DNA of 64,000 nt from contig NC_044590.1 of the NCBI RefSeq assembly GCF_901933205.1, forward strand, positions 14,473,501 through 14,537,500. Reading direction: 5' to 3'. The notes beneath the pieces were generated by a model. The model was not told the DNA's origin, made no database searches, and worked only from the letters and a program-made list of their open reading frames with translations. Of this stretch, positions 1 to 10,177 are shown one piece after another (position 1 is the first letter of the stretch; each line of letters begins with the position of its first letter). Both the position numbers and the translations under genes were made by a program. The stretch is from Camarhynchus parvulus. Taxonomy: Eukaryota; Chordata; Aves; Passeriformes; Thraupidae.

Positions 1-2990
1 CAGTGGCGCCTTCCACCACCGTCAGCATGTAACATTTGCCTTGGTGTGTCTGCAGGAGTGTGATGTAATTAATCTGACAGGCCTCTCCATATTTATATTT
101 TGACCATTGCCCCCCCATACCACAGGGGTTTTACCCACTTGGCCCAGCTTGACTGCAGTACACGTTTCACAGTCATGGATAACCTGGAGATGGTATCCAT
201 GGTTAAGTCCACTCCACAGTCATGAGCCCATCTGTAATGTTGCATCTCTTTCCAGATGACACAAGGTGTCACGAGCTGCCCACCAAGCCAGAAATAATTC
301 ACCTGCAGCAATTTAACCTTGGCAGCCTGACCCACCTGTTCATTGTTGCAATACTCTTCAGCAGCCCAACTCTTGGGTATGTGCGCATCTCCACAACATA
401 CTTTTACAGTCAATTTCTCTACCCAGGCAGCCACACTTCAGCAGCCCAGATGGGTTTCCCTCTGCACTGCCAACTGGTCTTTTTTCACTGGTCCAGCCCC
501 CCTCCCCCCAGCATTTGCCACCGTCCACAAACCAATGCAGAGGTATGATATTGGCTATTTCTCTCATTCAGCAATATTTGAGGACAGCTGGATGGCTTTC
601 AGCTCTGCAAGGACCACCTTGTCCTTCATCAGCTTCTGCAACTCACTGTGTATGACTCCAAATGGCAGCTTTCCATCTCCAATTTGTCCCTATGGTATGA
701 CAGGAAGCAGCAGTGAAGAGAGCATCACTTTTCCTTTTCTGGTAGTTGATTATATGGTGGAGTCTCCTTAGCATGGTGGCACCTTTTCCTCCTCCTCTTC
801 TGATGGTATGGATATTTTTGCCTTCGTGCCACTGTGATGAATTCCAAGATTCCTGGGTGATTGGGGTTTCCTATTTGAGCTCACTACATAGTCAGAGCCA
901 TTCACTTATTCCACGTAGTGTCAGTGGCATGATGTTTAGAAGGGAATTTCCCTTGGACATTCAGTCCAGCACTGTCAGTCCGAGTGCCAGAAAGCGCTGT
1001 GCTTCAGTGTCAATCATTTCTGAGGCGGTGCCAACCCCTTCATAACCTGGTCAAGATCTCTTCTTCAGTTGGGGTGTAACAGGCCTCAGATCCTCTTTAT
1101 CAGCGAATCCAGAACCTCAGGGGTTGTCTTCAAGTCTCCATGGGTACTTTCTGTCAGAGACTCCAGGAAGGACCATGCTTCCCAGCTGCAATGTAGAGCA
1201 CATTTTTCACATCTTATCCCGTCCTGAGTGGCCCAAAGGCTGCTGCACAATCTTCTGTTGAGTTTGTCCAAAACTTGTTGTTGTTTAGAATCCCACCTAA
1301 AATTGTTGCTCTCCTGTGTCACATGACAGAGAGGGCTTACAATCTTGACTATCTTATGGAATATGCATCCTGCAAAAACCCACAGTTCCTAAGAAAGCCT
1401 GTGTTTCCTTTTTGCTGCCTGGACACACTACTTTGATGACCACATCCACTGGACTATCATAACATCCATCCTGCCATTTTACTCCTAGGAACTGAATTTG
1501 CTGGGCAAATCCTTGATCGTGGCAAAAACAGCCTTTGGGAGGATTTGGATTATTTTCTCCCCTTTCTCAAAAGCCTCCTCTGCAGTGTTGCCCCCATACA
1601 ATGATGTCATCAATATACTGCAAGTGTTCTGGAACCTCACCCTTTTCCAGTGCAGCCTACATCAGTCCATGGCAAATGGTAAGACTGTGCTTCCATCTCT
1701 GGGGCAGCCGTTTCTAGGTGTACTGGATGCCACTCCAGGTAAAAACTAACAGTGGCCTGCACTCTGCTGCTAAAGGAATGGAGAAAAACACACTGGCAAT
1801 CTCAATTGTGGCATCACTTTGCTGCCCTGGACTTCAGGTCATACTGAAGTTCCAGCATGTCCGGCACAGCAGCACTCCGTGATGGTGCGATGATGGTGTG
1901 ACTTCATTCAGGCCAAAATACTTCACTGTCAGTGTCCACTCTCCATTGTACCCATGCACTGGCCAATTAGGACTACAGGACATTTCCTCTCCAGCTTGCT
2001 CGAGTCTTTCAAGTCTGTCCAGAGTCTTGGACAGCTCATAGCCACAGGTCAGTCAGGAGGAAAAAAGATGATCTCAAATTGCCTGAATCAAGTAGTCACC
2101 CGGAGCACTTCTTGTCCTCCTTTCATTGACATCAATGTCAATGCCCTAGTGTATGACAATGGCACACTCCATCCAAACTTCTGCCACATGGATTGTTGTG
2201 AAAAACTAGAGAAAATTACTACTGGCTCAAATCAACTGAAGGGGAGGGGGCAGTTCTGTGGAAAGTGGGAGGTGCACTGCCCCATTCCACAACCCCACCT
2301 CCAGGAACCTCTAGTCCAGCCCAGAATGATTGTCAGGTACTGTCACACTGAAAGGAATGCCCCACACTCCATGCCTGCAGCCTCAATCTAGCTCCAGAGA
2401 TAACCAGAAGTCCCACCTGGGAAGCATAGCCACAGGAGACCAGAGCAGGTAAAATCCACTGTTTTAAGATGCATGTGGTAACTTTCCTATCATCCTTGGA
2501 GTTTATGATAGCTGAGATTGCACTTGGATCAAAGATGGTAGCTGTATCTTGGTTTTCTCTCTTTTTCACTCCTAACTTCCCCTACTTGGAATATGGGTAA
2601 TATAAGGTTGGATGGGTGGAATTTCCTAAATTAAATGCTTTATTCCAATTGACTGTTTTGTTTTAAATTTTGCTAAATTCCTGCTCTGCTAAAGTTTGCC
2701 ATTTAGATTTGGTTTTTTACCCTCCCGAGAATGTTGCAGCATTTCTCTTGTGTGCCCATCTCAGGGAAAAGTAGTACCTTCTTTAAAGAAACTTGCCAAG
2801 TGAGCCCACGGGCTCAACATTTATGTACTCTGGACCTCATCTGGATTGATAGGAGAATGCTTGTTATTTGAATCCCTATAGATTACCCCCAGCACAGCTG
2901 ATTCTCTTGGGTAGTGGATACCATTCTCTATGGTGGTCCACCTTCTTGCACTATTACATCATCCTTGAGAGAGTAGCTTTCCCTCACATT
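1..2990 (-). mobile_element. Decayed endogenous retrovirus, pol region (reverse transcriptase to integrase)
   Basis: Read on the minus strand, this stretch carries degraded retroviral pol in the expected order, with protein order running from high to low coordinates. A reverse transcriptase active-site box reading YIDD lies at 1617-1606. A connection/RNase H-like part follows around 1,450-1,090. An RNase H end and integrase-like part covers about 434-1 and runs off the window. Stop codons and frame changes interrupt every part, so it is a dead copy. No LTR was seen at either end inside the window. The upstream limit near 2,990 is soft: short pol/pro-like pieces continue to about there and then fade. 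The element lies in the same orientation as the CpG-island first exons near 7 kb and may sit in an intron of that gene. The class is not certain. Confidence 0.8.
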
Positions 2991-5900
2991 TGACAGGAGT
3001 TGCCTCCAGAGGCTAAATGTTTGTCCTCTTCCTGACCTCCCAGCCAATGCCTGCATCACAGGACAGGGATCCCAGTTACCTGGCTAAATTACCACCCAGC
3101 ACCACACCCATCAGCTGCGATATCCCAGCTCGGAGGTTGCTCTGGGTGTTCCAGCAGCACAGTATACACTTACAGCAGGATGCTGAACCTAAGACTTTAT
3201 CACCAAGCATCAACAGGAATTTTAGCTGTCAGATGAAAAAATTATGACCAAAAATGGAAGGAGCAAATCAGAAAGCACAACAATTATCTGGTTACAGTAC
3301 CTGCAGCAGTAACTGGACTTGGGACTTTTGACTCCTAGAAGGTATCTACCTGTAAAAATATCCATTAAAAAAAGTCTGAAAAACATTTTTCACAGATAAT
3401 TTGCAGCACCTGCAACACTGGCTAATGAAAATCCCAGAGGTCACTGCTTCCACCTAGTCAGTATACCGTGTCCTGACTCCTAGACACAGCATTCTGTTTC
3501 ATTGCTTCTTGCCTTGACAGAACCAATTCTACCCTACTTGCTGATAAAGAAGAGGATATTTTCAAGACGTCCAAATAAAGGAAAATTTTCCAAGCTATAT
3601 TGCCATAAGTACTGATAAAAATTATGTCTTTATTTAAGATAATTCATTAAGCAGACATCATCTGTGCATGTCACCCTGTAAGAAGGATGCAACTTGCCTA
3701 TTTGTTTTAAAAGAAAAGAAAGGGGTGCATTTCAAGGCTGCTTGCAGACTTGTCTCCCAGCTGAGAGATGAAAGGACAGCAGGAAAACAAAAAAACTCTA
3801 AGTGCCTATTTCTGCCTTGCCTTCTGCAAGCCTGGTAACAGCAACAAAAGACAGCTGCAACACAGGGAAATGACTGACACAAATACACGGGATCTTGGAA
3901 CAAAAAAAGCCATTAGCAAACTACAGTATAGGGAAGAAGCAATTCCAGCCTGGTGTACTCACAACCTCTGCTATGCCAACACATGCTTTTAAAACTAACT
4001 AAAATTCTAACTCCAACCCTACCAGTAGCACTCTGCATCGCTGATGCACAGGTCTAGGCTAAGGATGCTCAGCTCTGCATCTGGAGCACAGAGGTGTTGA
4101 AGATAGTTTCCTTACTCAACGACTCTGTGGAAAAAGAGCATATTCTCCAATTCCTTGGGAAAGAAGTGCTGATTTTAAGCAGCAGAAATGTGAGTCAATT
4201 ATGAAACTAGTATTTTAACATTAGCAACCAGATCAGAAAAGCTCTTTGATGCTAACTTCATATTAAAAAATCCAAAACAAACAAAAACAATCAAGCCCAC
4301 AAAACAACAACAGAAAAAAAAACCAAAAAACCCAAAAAACAAACAAACAAACAAAAAAAACAACAATCAAGCCCACAAAACAAAACCCCCACACAATAAG
4401 CAACAGTGCTTCCTCTCTTTTCATTAATACAGGCAACCAAGCTGAAGACATGCTTTCCTTTCTAATCAATTTCTGTTTAACCAATCCTAAGAACTCCATT
4501 TCAGGTACATTTATGAAAAAACAAGGCAGACCAAAGCTGCCTACACTTAAATAAGGCTGGTTGAAAGTTCTCAAGCCCAGTAAAAAGACACACAAGCATG
4601 TCAACAAACTAACATGCCTCCAAAAGGAGTGTTTATATTCCAATATTACTATCTGCAGCTAGTCACCATAGACACAGTATACACCCATGAATTCATAATC
4701 ATTTAAGCCTGGTGTTTGCAGTCACAAAAATATTGGAATGCCAGTAGTTCTGAAAGGTCTTCAGAAATATACAGGCCATGTAGCTATTGGTATTTGGACA
4801 GCAAGGACAAACCAAGAGTTCCAAACCACCATTTTTCACCTGAAGACAGTATTTTCCTGCAGGAAGTACAAGCAGTCAAAACAAACCTGTAGGCAAGCAA
4901 GGAACAGAAGTACGAAGTATGAAGACAAGGAATTAATTGAAGAAAAAAGAAAGGATGACTTAAACGTACAATGAACTCATTAGCACTTCACAACACTTCT
5001 CCCTATGATGCACCAGTCCAAAAGACTGTTCTTTTTAAGATTTTAAAAAACCCCACTGTAACCATTCAACTAGACAACCATGAAGAGTACAGTTTAAACA
5101 CTGACAACAACCACTTGTAGGGCTGAGCAATAAATCCTTCCCCTGTCCCATGTACATTCTTTAGCTCAGCTCACAATGCAAGTGTTCACACGGGCACAGG
5201 ACAGTGTCACACAGGCAAGAGAGCTAGTGTCAGCCTGTCAGCTGACGAATTACAGCTACAGACAATACCTATCTTCTGCAGATGCAGTTATAAATAAAAT
5301 GTGCAGTTAGAGAGAATTTATCATCCCCTACAATTAAATTAGGGGTTGTGCTCTCCTTTCCTGGCCAAGAGGGAGAATTTAAGTCAATATCATTGCCTAG
5401 GTCATGTAGGAACTACAGGAGCAAACACAAGTGCTACAGAGAGCTTTGCCAATTAAAGGTAAGAATAAATTACATGCTTCTTACATTTCAGTCAAGGCAG
5501 TACCGTTATGAACAATTAATACTCTAGCCTCATTCCCAACTTGACCTTAAAATAACAGGCAGACAGATTTTACTCTCAGCCTGCTCAAGTAAAATTTTAT
5601 TTCCATTGAGGAGACATCCACAAAGTTATCAGCAAGAGCGTAAACTACTGAACTCTTCCACAAGCTGACTTAGCATGCATTCAAATAACATGCATTCATC
5701 TAAGTCACCTCCCTTTATTACTATGAAAGTTTAGAAGTCACAAAAATTAAAACAGAGAATTATTATATGACTGATCTTTGCTTAAGCCTTCTTGCTTGAC
5801 CTTTTTTTTCGAAACTGGTTCTGCAAAAGGATTCATAACACATTATAGAAAATTAAATGAACCCAGGTCAAAAGCATTAGTTACAGAGATGCTCCATTAC

Positions 5901-6480
5901 TAAGCGCTGTACAGATACTTACAAAAGGTTATTTCAAGTCACTACCATTGCTTCAACATTTTGTTTAATTCCCTACTGCATATAACACAACAAAATTCTG
6001 TAGCCTAGTGACATCTATTTTACTTAACTAGGACTCATCAACTTTCAGATATCTCTTCTGGGTTATTTTTAAGTATTTAGGCTAGAAACAACAGCATGGG
6101 ACCACAGAAACATCTCTGGTACCCAGATTTTAAGTCAGTAAAGCAGATAAAAAGGTTTCCTGAAACTGTACCTGTTTAGATTAACTAAACCCTGGAATGG
6201 CTACAGATTACCAACTGGTGCAAAAATCCACTTTGCTGGCAATAAGCCGTATCTGAACACAGACCTGCCAGGAAGAACACCCCAGTGCCTCCCAACCGTA
6301 CGCATTACATAGGTACGACATGGGGCAACTTTGGGGTTAGTGAAAATATCCACCGTAATTTCTGTTCTTTTAAAATTGTTTAAAGGAACAGAGTGTAGCG
6401 CGATAAAGAAATGCACTAGATTCAATGGGACAAGAAAGGAACGGAAGCCTCCCCTTGCCGTGCTAAACATCTGGCAGGCC
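2991..6480. other. Stretch without recognisable gene
   Basis: AT-rich, intron-like sequence. I found no conserved protein block on either strand. It contains the A/C-rich simple repeat at 4263-4390 and scattered TTTATT motifs that would read as AATAAA on the minus strand, for example near 3,630 and 5,595, but nothing that ties them to a transcript. If the CpG island at 6,480-7,600 fires leftwards, this is its first intron. Confidence 0.5.
4263..4390. repeat. A-rich (AAAC)n-like low-complexity tract with an internal duplication
   Basis: The tract is made of A runs broken by single C or CC. The block CAATCAAGCCCACAAAACA occurs twice, near 4288 and 4364, flanking the purest (AAAC)n part. This suggests local slippage or a duplicated poly(A)-type tail. 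Confidence 0.75.
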
Positions 6481-6768
6481 AAGTACCTGCTCAGCGCGGG
6501 TTCCCCACTCCCGGGTCCGGGTGACGTACAGCCGCCCCGCCAGGCGCCCCCGGAATCCAGAGCCGCCGGGCCCTGCACGTCCCGCTCCCCGCCGCACCCG
6601 GCCCGCCGGGCGCCACTCCGGACCCGTCAAATCCCCGCCTCGGGCTCCGGCACAGCCCCCGCCATGCGGCCCGTGCACCGGCTCGGGCTCCGGCGCCGCC
6701 GCAAGGTCACTCGGCCGCCCCTCGCCGGACGGGCCCGCGGCGCCTGCGTTCGGCCCGCACAGACTCAC

Positions 6769-6830
6769 CTGCCCGCCCAGCTCCGCGGGCCGGCGTGCGC
6801 GGGCGGCGACAGGGAGTCAGGGACGGGAGA
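6769..6830 (-). other. Candidate alternative first exon (1b) of the leftward gene
   Basis: The minus strand reads GGGCAG|GTGAGTCT at 6769/6768, a near-consensus donor about 300 bases inside the same CpG island. Two donors in one island on one strand suggest alternative first exons. The 5' limit is unknown. Confidence 0.35.
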
Positions 6831-7071
6831 GCGGCCGGGGCCGGCCCGAGCCGCGGGCCTCAGCGCGCCGGGCTGCGGCGAGGCGGGACCGGCGCCCCGC
6901 TCGGCGCCCCGGGGCCGCAGGCGGGAGGCGCCGCCCGGCCCGGCCCGGCCCTTTGTGCGCGGGAACGCGCCCGCCCGGCCTCCCCCCCCGCGTCTCCCCC
7001 GCCGCGCCGCGGGCCCGCAGCGCCGGATCGGGCAGGCGGCCCGGCCTGCCCGGGCGCCGCCGCGCTCTTAC

Positions 7072-7175
7072 CGAGGGATCTGTACGGGAAAAAGGGTTAG
7101 AACGGAGCCACCCCGCCCGGGCCCGCGGCGCGCCGAGCCCCGCGCACCGACCGCAGCAGCACAAAATGGCCGCCG
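7072..7175 (-). other. Candidate non-coding first exon (1a) of a leftward gene
   Basis: The minus strand reads CCCTCG|GTAAGAGC at 7072/7071, a strong donor. Upstream lie a GCCATTTTG motif (YY1 type, often just downstream of a start site) and a GC-rich leader. There is no start codon in a good context before the donor, so the exon would be 5' UTR. The start near 7,175 is a guess. No matching coding exon was recognised further left in the window. Confidence 0.4.
7163..7174. promoter_or_regulatory. YY1-type site
   Basis: AAAATGGCCGCC on the plus strand fits the YY1 core (AANATGGC). Sites of this kind are typical of 5' UTRs in CpG-island promoters. Its reverse complement, read leftwards, would be the first bases of exon 1a. 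Confidence 0.5.
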
Positions 7176-7190
7176 CGATGCGGCGCCGCT

Positions 7191-7217
7191 GGGGGAGGGA
7201 GGGAGGGAGGGAGGGGG
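7191..7217 (+). repeat. (GGGA)n tract, G-quadruplex-forming motif
   Basis: Six or more runs of three or more G separated by single A, next to the YY1-type site in the CpG island. This meets the simple G3+N1-7 quadruplex rule on the plus strand. Confidence 0.7.
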
Positions 7218-7600
7218 GCCGCGGAAGGCCCGCCCACTCCGGCCAGAGGGCGCGCGCAGAGGGCGGGGCCGGGCATGGAGCCGAGCGGGCCGGAGCCCGG
7301 CGGACCCCGGGGGTGGCGCTGCCGGGGCGGGGGGGGCGGTCTCGGCGGGGGCTCGGCCCGTAGCGGGGCACAGCCGCAGTGCCGTGCCGCGAGCGTGAGC
7401 GCTGGGGTCGCACGGCGGTGAAGTACCGGCGACAGTTGGCGGCCTGCCCCCTTGAGCCTTCCTTGAGGCGGATGTCGGGATGCGGGCGCTCCTGCGCACA
7501 CCCGCCCGTGGCTGTCGCAGCCACCGCCGGCTCGGCTCGGTGCCCTCACTGCTGCCCCGTGTGCCGGGAAGCGGGTGGGCCTGAGTAGTGCCCATCCGAG

Positions 7601-9102
7601 GGGATCGTCACTGTTCCTCAGCCGTGCTCACCCTCTGGTACAGTCAGAAGACTGTGGGTTCAGCTGTAGATAACAGAGTTGTTCAGGGGCAAATTAATTT
7701 AATTTTCTTTTTTTGGTAGTTTTATGCTGGGTTAAAGCCCAAACCAGATTGACACAGAAGAGCAAAAATATGTATATGCTGGAATTGGGTGGATAAATTC
7801 TCCCTGGTTCGGGTCAGTTTCCTGGGATAATCCTTGAAATTCTGCTCAGAGGCCACAGACCAGCAGAGGGTTGTTGCCTGTCAGGTTTTGTGACTGAAAG
7901 AGTAACTGCTGTGGCCAAGGTGTCCACATAGCACTGGATGCTTTTGGGCTTCAGAGGAAGACACAACATGGCCCAAGGGCTTTTCCCTTCTGTCTTCCTC
8001 CTCCTCCAGCTGCAGGAACTGCTGTTGCTACACAAATCTGGCTGCTTCTTTGACATCAGCCTCAGCCCAGTTCCACAAGCATCGCAGGACTCAGGGAGCA
8101 CAAAGGATGGCTTAAAGCAGAGTGTCCCCAACACTGTACAGCAGTAGATGCTAGTGCTCTTCTGACAGAGCCTGTGAACTGTGTGTGCTGAGAATCTGTG
8201 GAAGCAGAGTGGCTTGCTAAAAGTATTGCAACAGGGAGAAAAAAAAAGGTTGAAAATACAGTTTTCAGATTTGTATTTTAACCTGAATATTTCAGAAGTG
8301 GTCTTAACATTGAGGGTGTCTAGAAGAGAAAAAAATTGCAGAAAGAATTAAAATAGAAAGGAACTGGAAAATAACCCTTAAGTTTTGAGATAAATAGAAA
8401 ATTATTTTATTTTACCAAAACATCAGCATAGTGTTTGTGTAATGGGTTTTTTGACAGCACTGTATTTCTTTCTGGAGTTTCATCACTTAAAAAAACCTAC
8501 AGACTCATAGCACACCTGCCCTGAGAACCACTTCCTTCTCCTCCAAAATAGGTCTTCCTAGATCCCACTGGACTCCTTTGCTTTGCTGTTCCCACTGAGA
8601 GCACATGGCTCTTGGTAGTTCAGGGAGGTGTCTGTGCCGATTTGTGACATTTCTCCTTTTTCACTGTCTAGGGGTCCAGCTTCTCTGATGTTAGTGTGCA
8701 TGGTTAAAATGATCATGAGTGCTCAGACATTTGCCAAACTTGCCTGGTGTGGCTGGCCATGGAGTGGCAGCCCTTCCCAGGGAACGGGAACTCCTCCACA
8801 GACCTGGCTGGTCTCTGCCTGCTCTGATGCCGGTTGCAGACAGACCGTGATTGGATCAGTTGGGTAAATTTGGGTCCAGAGCTTCCCCTCACAAAGAGGA
8901 AAGTAGTAAATGTGGACAAACTAAGCTTTGTGGCCCAGGAAGGGGCCCAAACTGGTGAGAACAGAGGCAGGCATCACTACTTTCCTCTGTCCCCTTTGTT
9001 CATCAGACCCGGCCAAGACTTTAGGCAGAGACCTCCTTGCTCCCATCCTTGCTGAGCTGCTGCAGTTTTGCATTGTGAACTTCAGAGGATTTCTCTGCAG
9101 GG
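7601..9102. other. Stretch without recognisable gene
   Basis: Non-coding-looking sequence between the CpG island and the open frame at 9103. I saw no conserved protein block, RNA gene or repeat with certainty. Confidence 0.45.
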
Positions 9103-9837
9103 ATGTCACCATGCTGGGAACATCACAGTCCATGCCAGTTGAATGTGGTATGGGGCTTGCGGCCCCAGGGGCTGAGCAGGACATGTGGCACAGGGAAGCT
9201 GGGGCACAGCCGATGCTGCTCCTCCCCTGGCCAAGATGGAGAAGAGCTGCAGCTGGAGCGTGTGCCAGAAATGGCTTTGGGAGCCCAAGAACACCGTCCC
9301 TGGGCTGCGCCCCTTGCTGTTTCCCAAGAGCCCCATGGTGATCAATCACTGCACCTCCAACAGATTGCTCTGCCTGTCTCCTGCCTTTGTGCAAAGAGCG
9401 AGGCTGGCGGGGCTCTGCAGTGTAAAAGCTGCCCCAAGGAACCAGACAGGCTGGAGGAACGGGCACCAGAGATCTCACCAAATCCAGCCAAGAAAGGGGT
9501 AGGAAGTGAGAGCAAACAGGGACGGCAGAAACCAGGGCAAGGGAGACTGGGAATGTGGCGGGAAGGTGGCAGAAAGGTGTCTGGGCTGAATGGGAGCCTG
9601 GCGAAAGAGGAGGAGAGGGCCTTCCCTCAGCCTCTATTTCTCTACTGTTTCTCGAGATGTGAACCAGGAATTACATGTTGTCAGGAATGGGCCAAATATC
9701 CAGTTTACTGCAATTCTCCCAGTTGTGGCTGCTTGGCCATGACAGGAAGAAGCCCTAAAAAGGGAAAGAGGGGAAAAGCAGAACCCAAACTGCACACCTT
9801 TGGTGTGGCAATTTCTCCCATCCCTTCCTGTTGGTGA
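9103..9837 (+). CDS. Long open frame of unknown status, 244 codons
   Basis: An ATG-initiated open frame of 244 codons lies about 0.3 kb upstream of the FSIP2-like promoter. I recognise no domain, signal peptide or membrane segment. The C-terminal part is basic and contains several cysteines. A 186-codon frame lies opposite it at 8921-9481, so base composition may explain both. It could be a 5' exon of the next gene, a lineage-specific ORF, or chance. I lean towards chance. Confidence 0.15.
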   Translation: MSPCWEHHSPCQLNVVWGLRPQGLSRTCGTGKLGHSRCCSSPGQDGEELQLERVPEMALGAQEHRPWAAPLAVSQEPHGDQSLHLQQIALPVSCLCAKSEAGGALQCKSCPKEPDRLEERAPEISPNPAKKGVGSESKQGRQKPGQGRLGMWREGGRKVSGLNGSLAKEEERAFPQPLFLYCFSRCEPGITCCQEWAKYPVYCNSPSCGCLAMTGRSPKKGKRGKAEPKLHTFGVAISPIPSCW

Positions 9838-10016
9838 GGAAGCTTTGCCACACAGAATGACAGGACAGGGGAGGGGAGAAGGGGCCTGTGGACAGGAGCT
9901 CTCACAGCTGGGTCACACCAAGGGGGTGGCCCACAGAGGTGTCCAAAGGAGCCTCCGGATGCACCAATCTCCCCCCAGGTGTGGTGGGCAGATTCTGTGT
10001 GACACAATGTCGCTGG

Positions 10017-10077
10017 TGATGTGACGATGCACTGATGTGACATCACCATGATGTAACAATGCCCCTGGCTATATTTA
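10017..10077 (+). promoter_or_regulatory. TATA-like promoter with three tandem CRE-like 16-mers
   Basis: Three 16-base units follow each other head to tail at 10017-10032, 10033-10048 and 10049-10064, each starting TGATGT. Unit 2 contains TGACATCA, one mismatch from the CRE palindrome TGACGTCA. Unit 1 contains TGACG and unit 3 contains TGATGTAA. Six bases after unit 3 is TATATTTA (10070-10077). A start site about 30 bases downstream would put the ATG at 10134 in the first exon. Post-meiotic male germ cell genes are often driven by CREM at such sites, which suits an FSIP2-like gene. Function is inferred. Confidence 0.5.
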
Positions 10078-10133
10078 GCAAGGAGACAGCTGCTGTGTCT
10101 CTGGAGCAAGAGTAAGAGTGGGATCACAACACC

Positions 10134-10177
10134 ATGAGAGGTCTTGGCAAGAGCTGTGGAGCACCGTCCCACTGCTG
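10134..10177 (+). CDS. Candidate first coding exon of the FSIP2-like gene
   Basis: The ATG at 10134 opens 14 codons plus two bases before CTG|GTGTCC at 10177/10178. Ending two bases into a codon is exactly what the next exon (10363) needs, since it starts with one base that completes a codon. The donor is weak and the peptide is not recognisable. The ATG at 10403 inside the next exon is the alternative start. Confidence 0.3.

Larger units (their letters stand above)
6480..7600. promoter_or_regulatory. CpG-island promoter, possibly bidirectional
   Basis: This is the only strongly CpG-rich island in the window, with dense CG dinucleotides and long G/C runs against an AT-rich surround. It contains two good minus-strand splice donors (7071/7070 and 6768/6767), a YY1-type site and a G-rich repeat, all expected of a housekeeping promoter. 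Transcription to the left is inferred from the donors. Transcription to the right, towards the FSIP2-like gene, is possible, but I see no convincing plus-strand donor. Long open frames here, such as 6331-7398, follow from base composition and are not annotated as proteins. Confidence 0.8.

Noticed and set aside
4263..4643. 126-codon minus-strand frame rich in Phe and Leu
   Set aside because: It reads through the A-rich simple repeat, and the residues come from the repeat.
6331..7398. 355-codon plus-strand open frame and several overlapping long frames in the CpG island
   Set aside because: All six frames are long here because the island is nearly free of A/T-rich stop codons. The peptides are Arg/Pro/Ala-rich with no domain.
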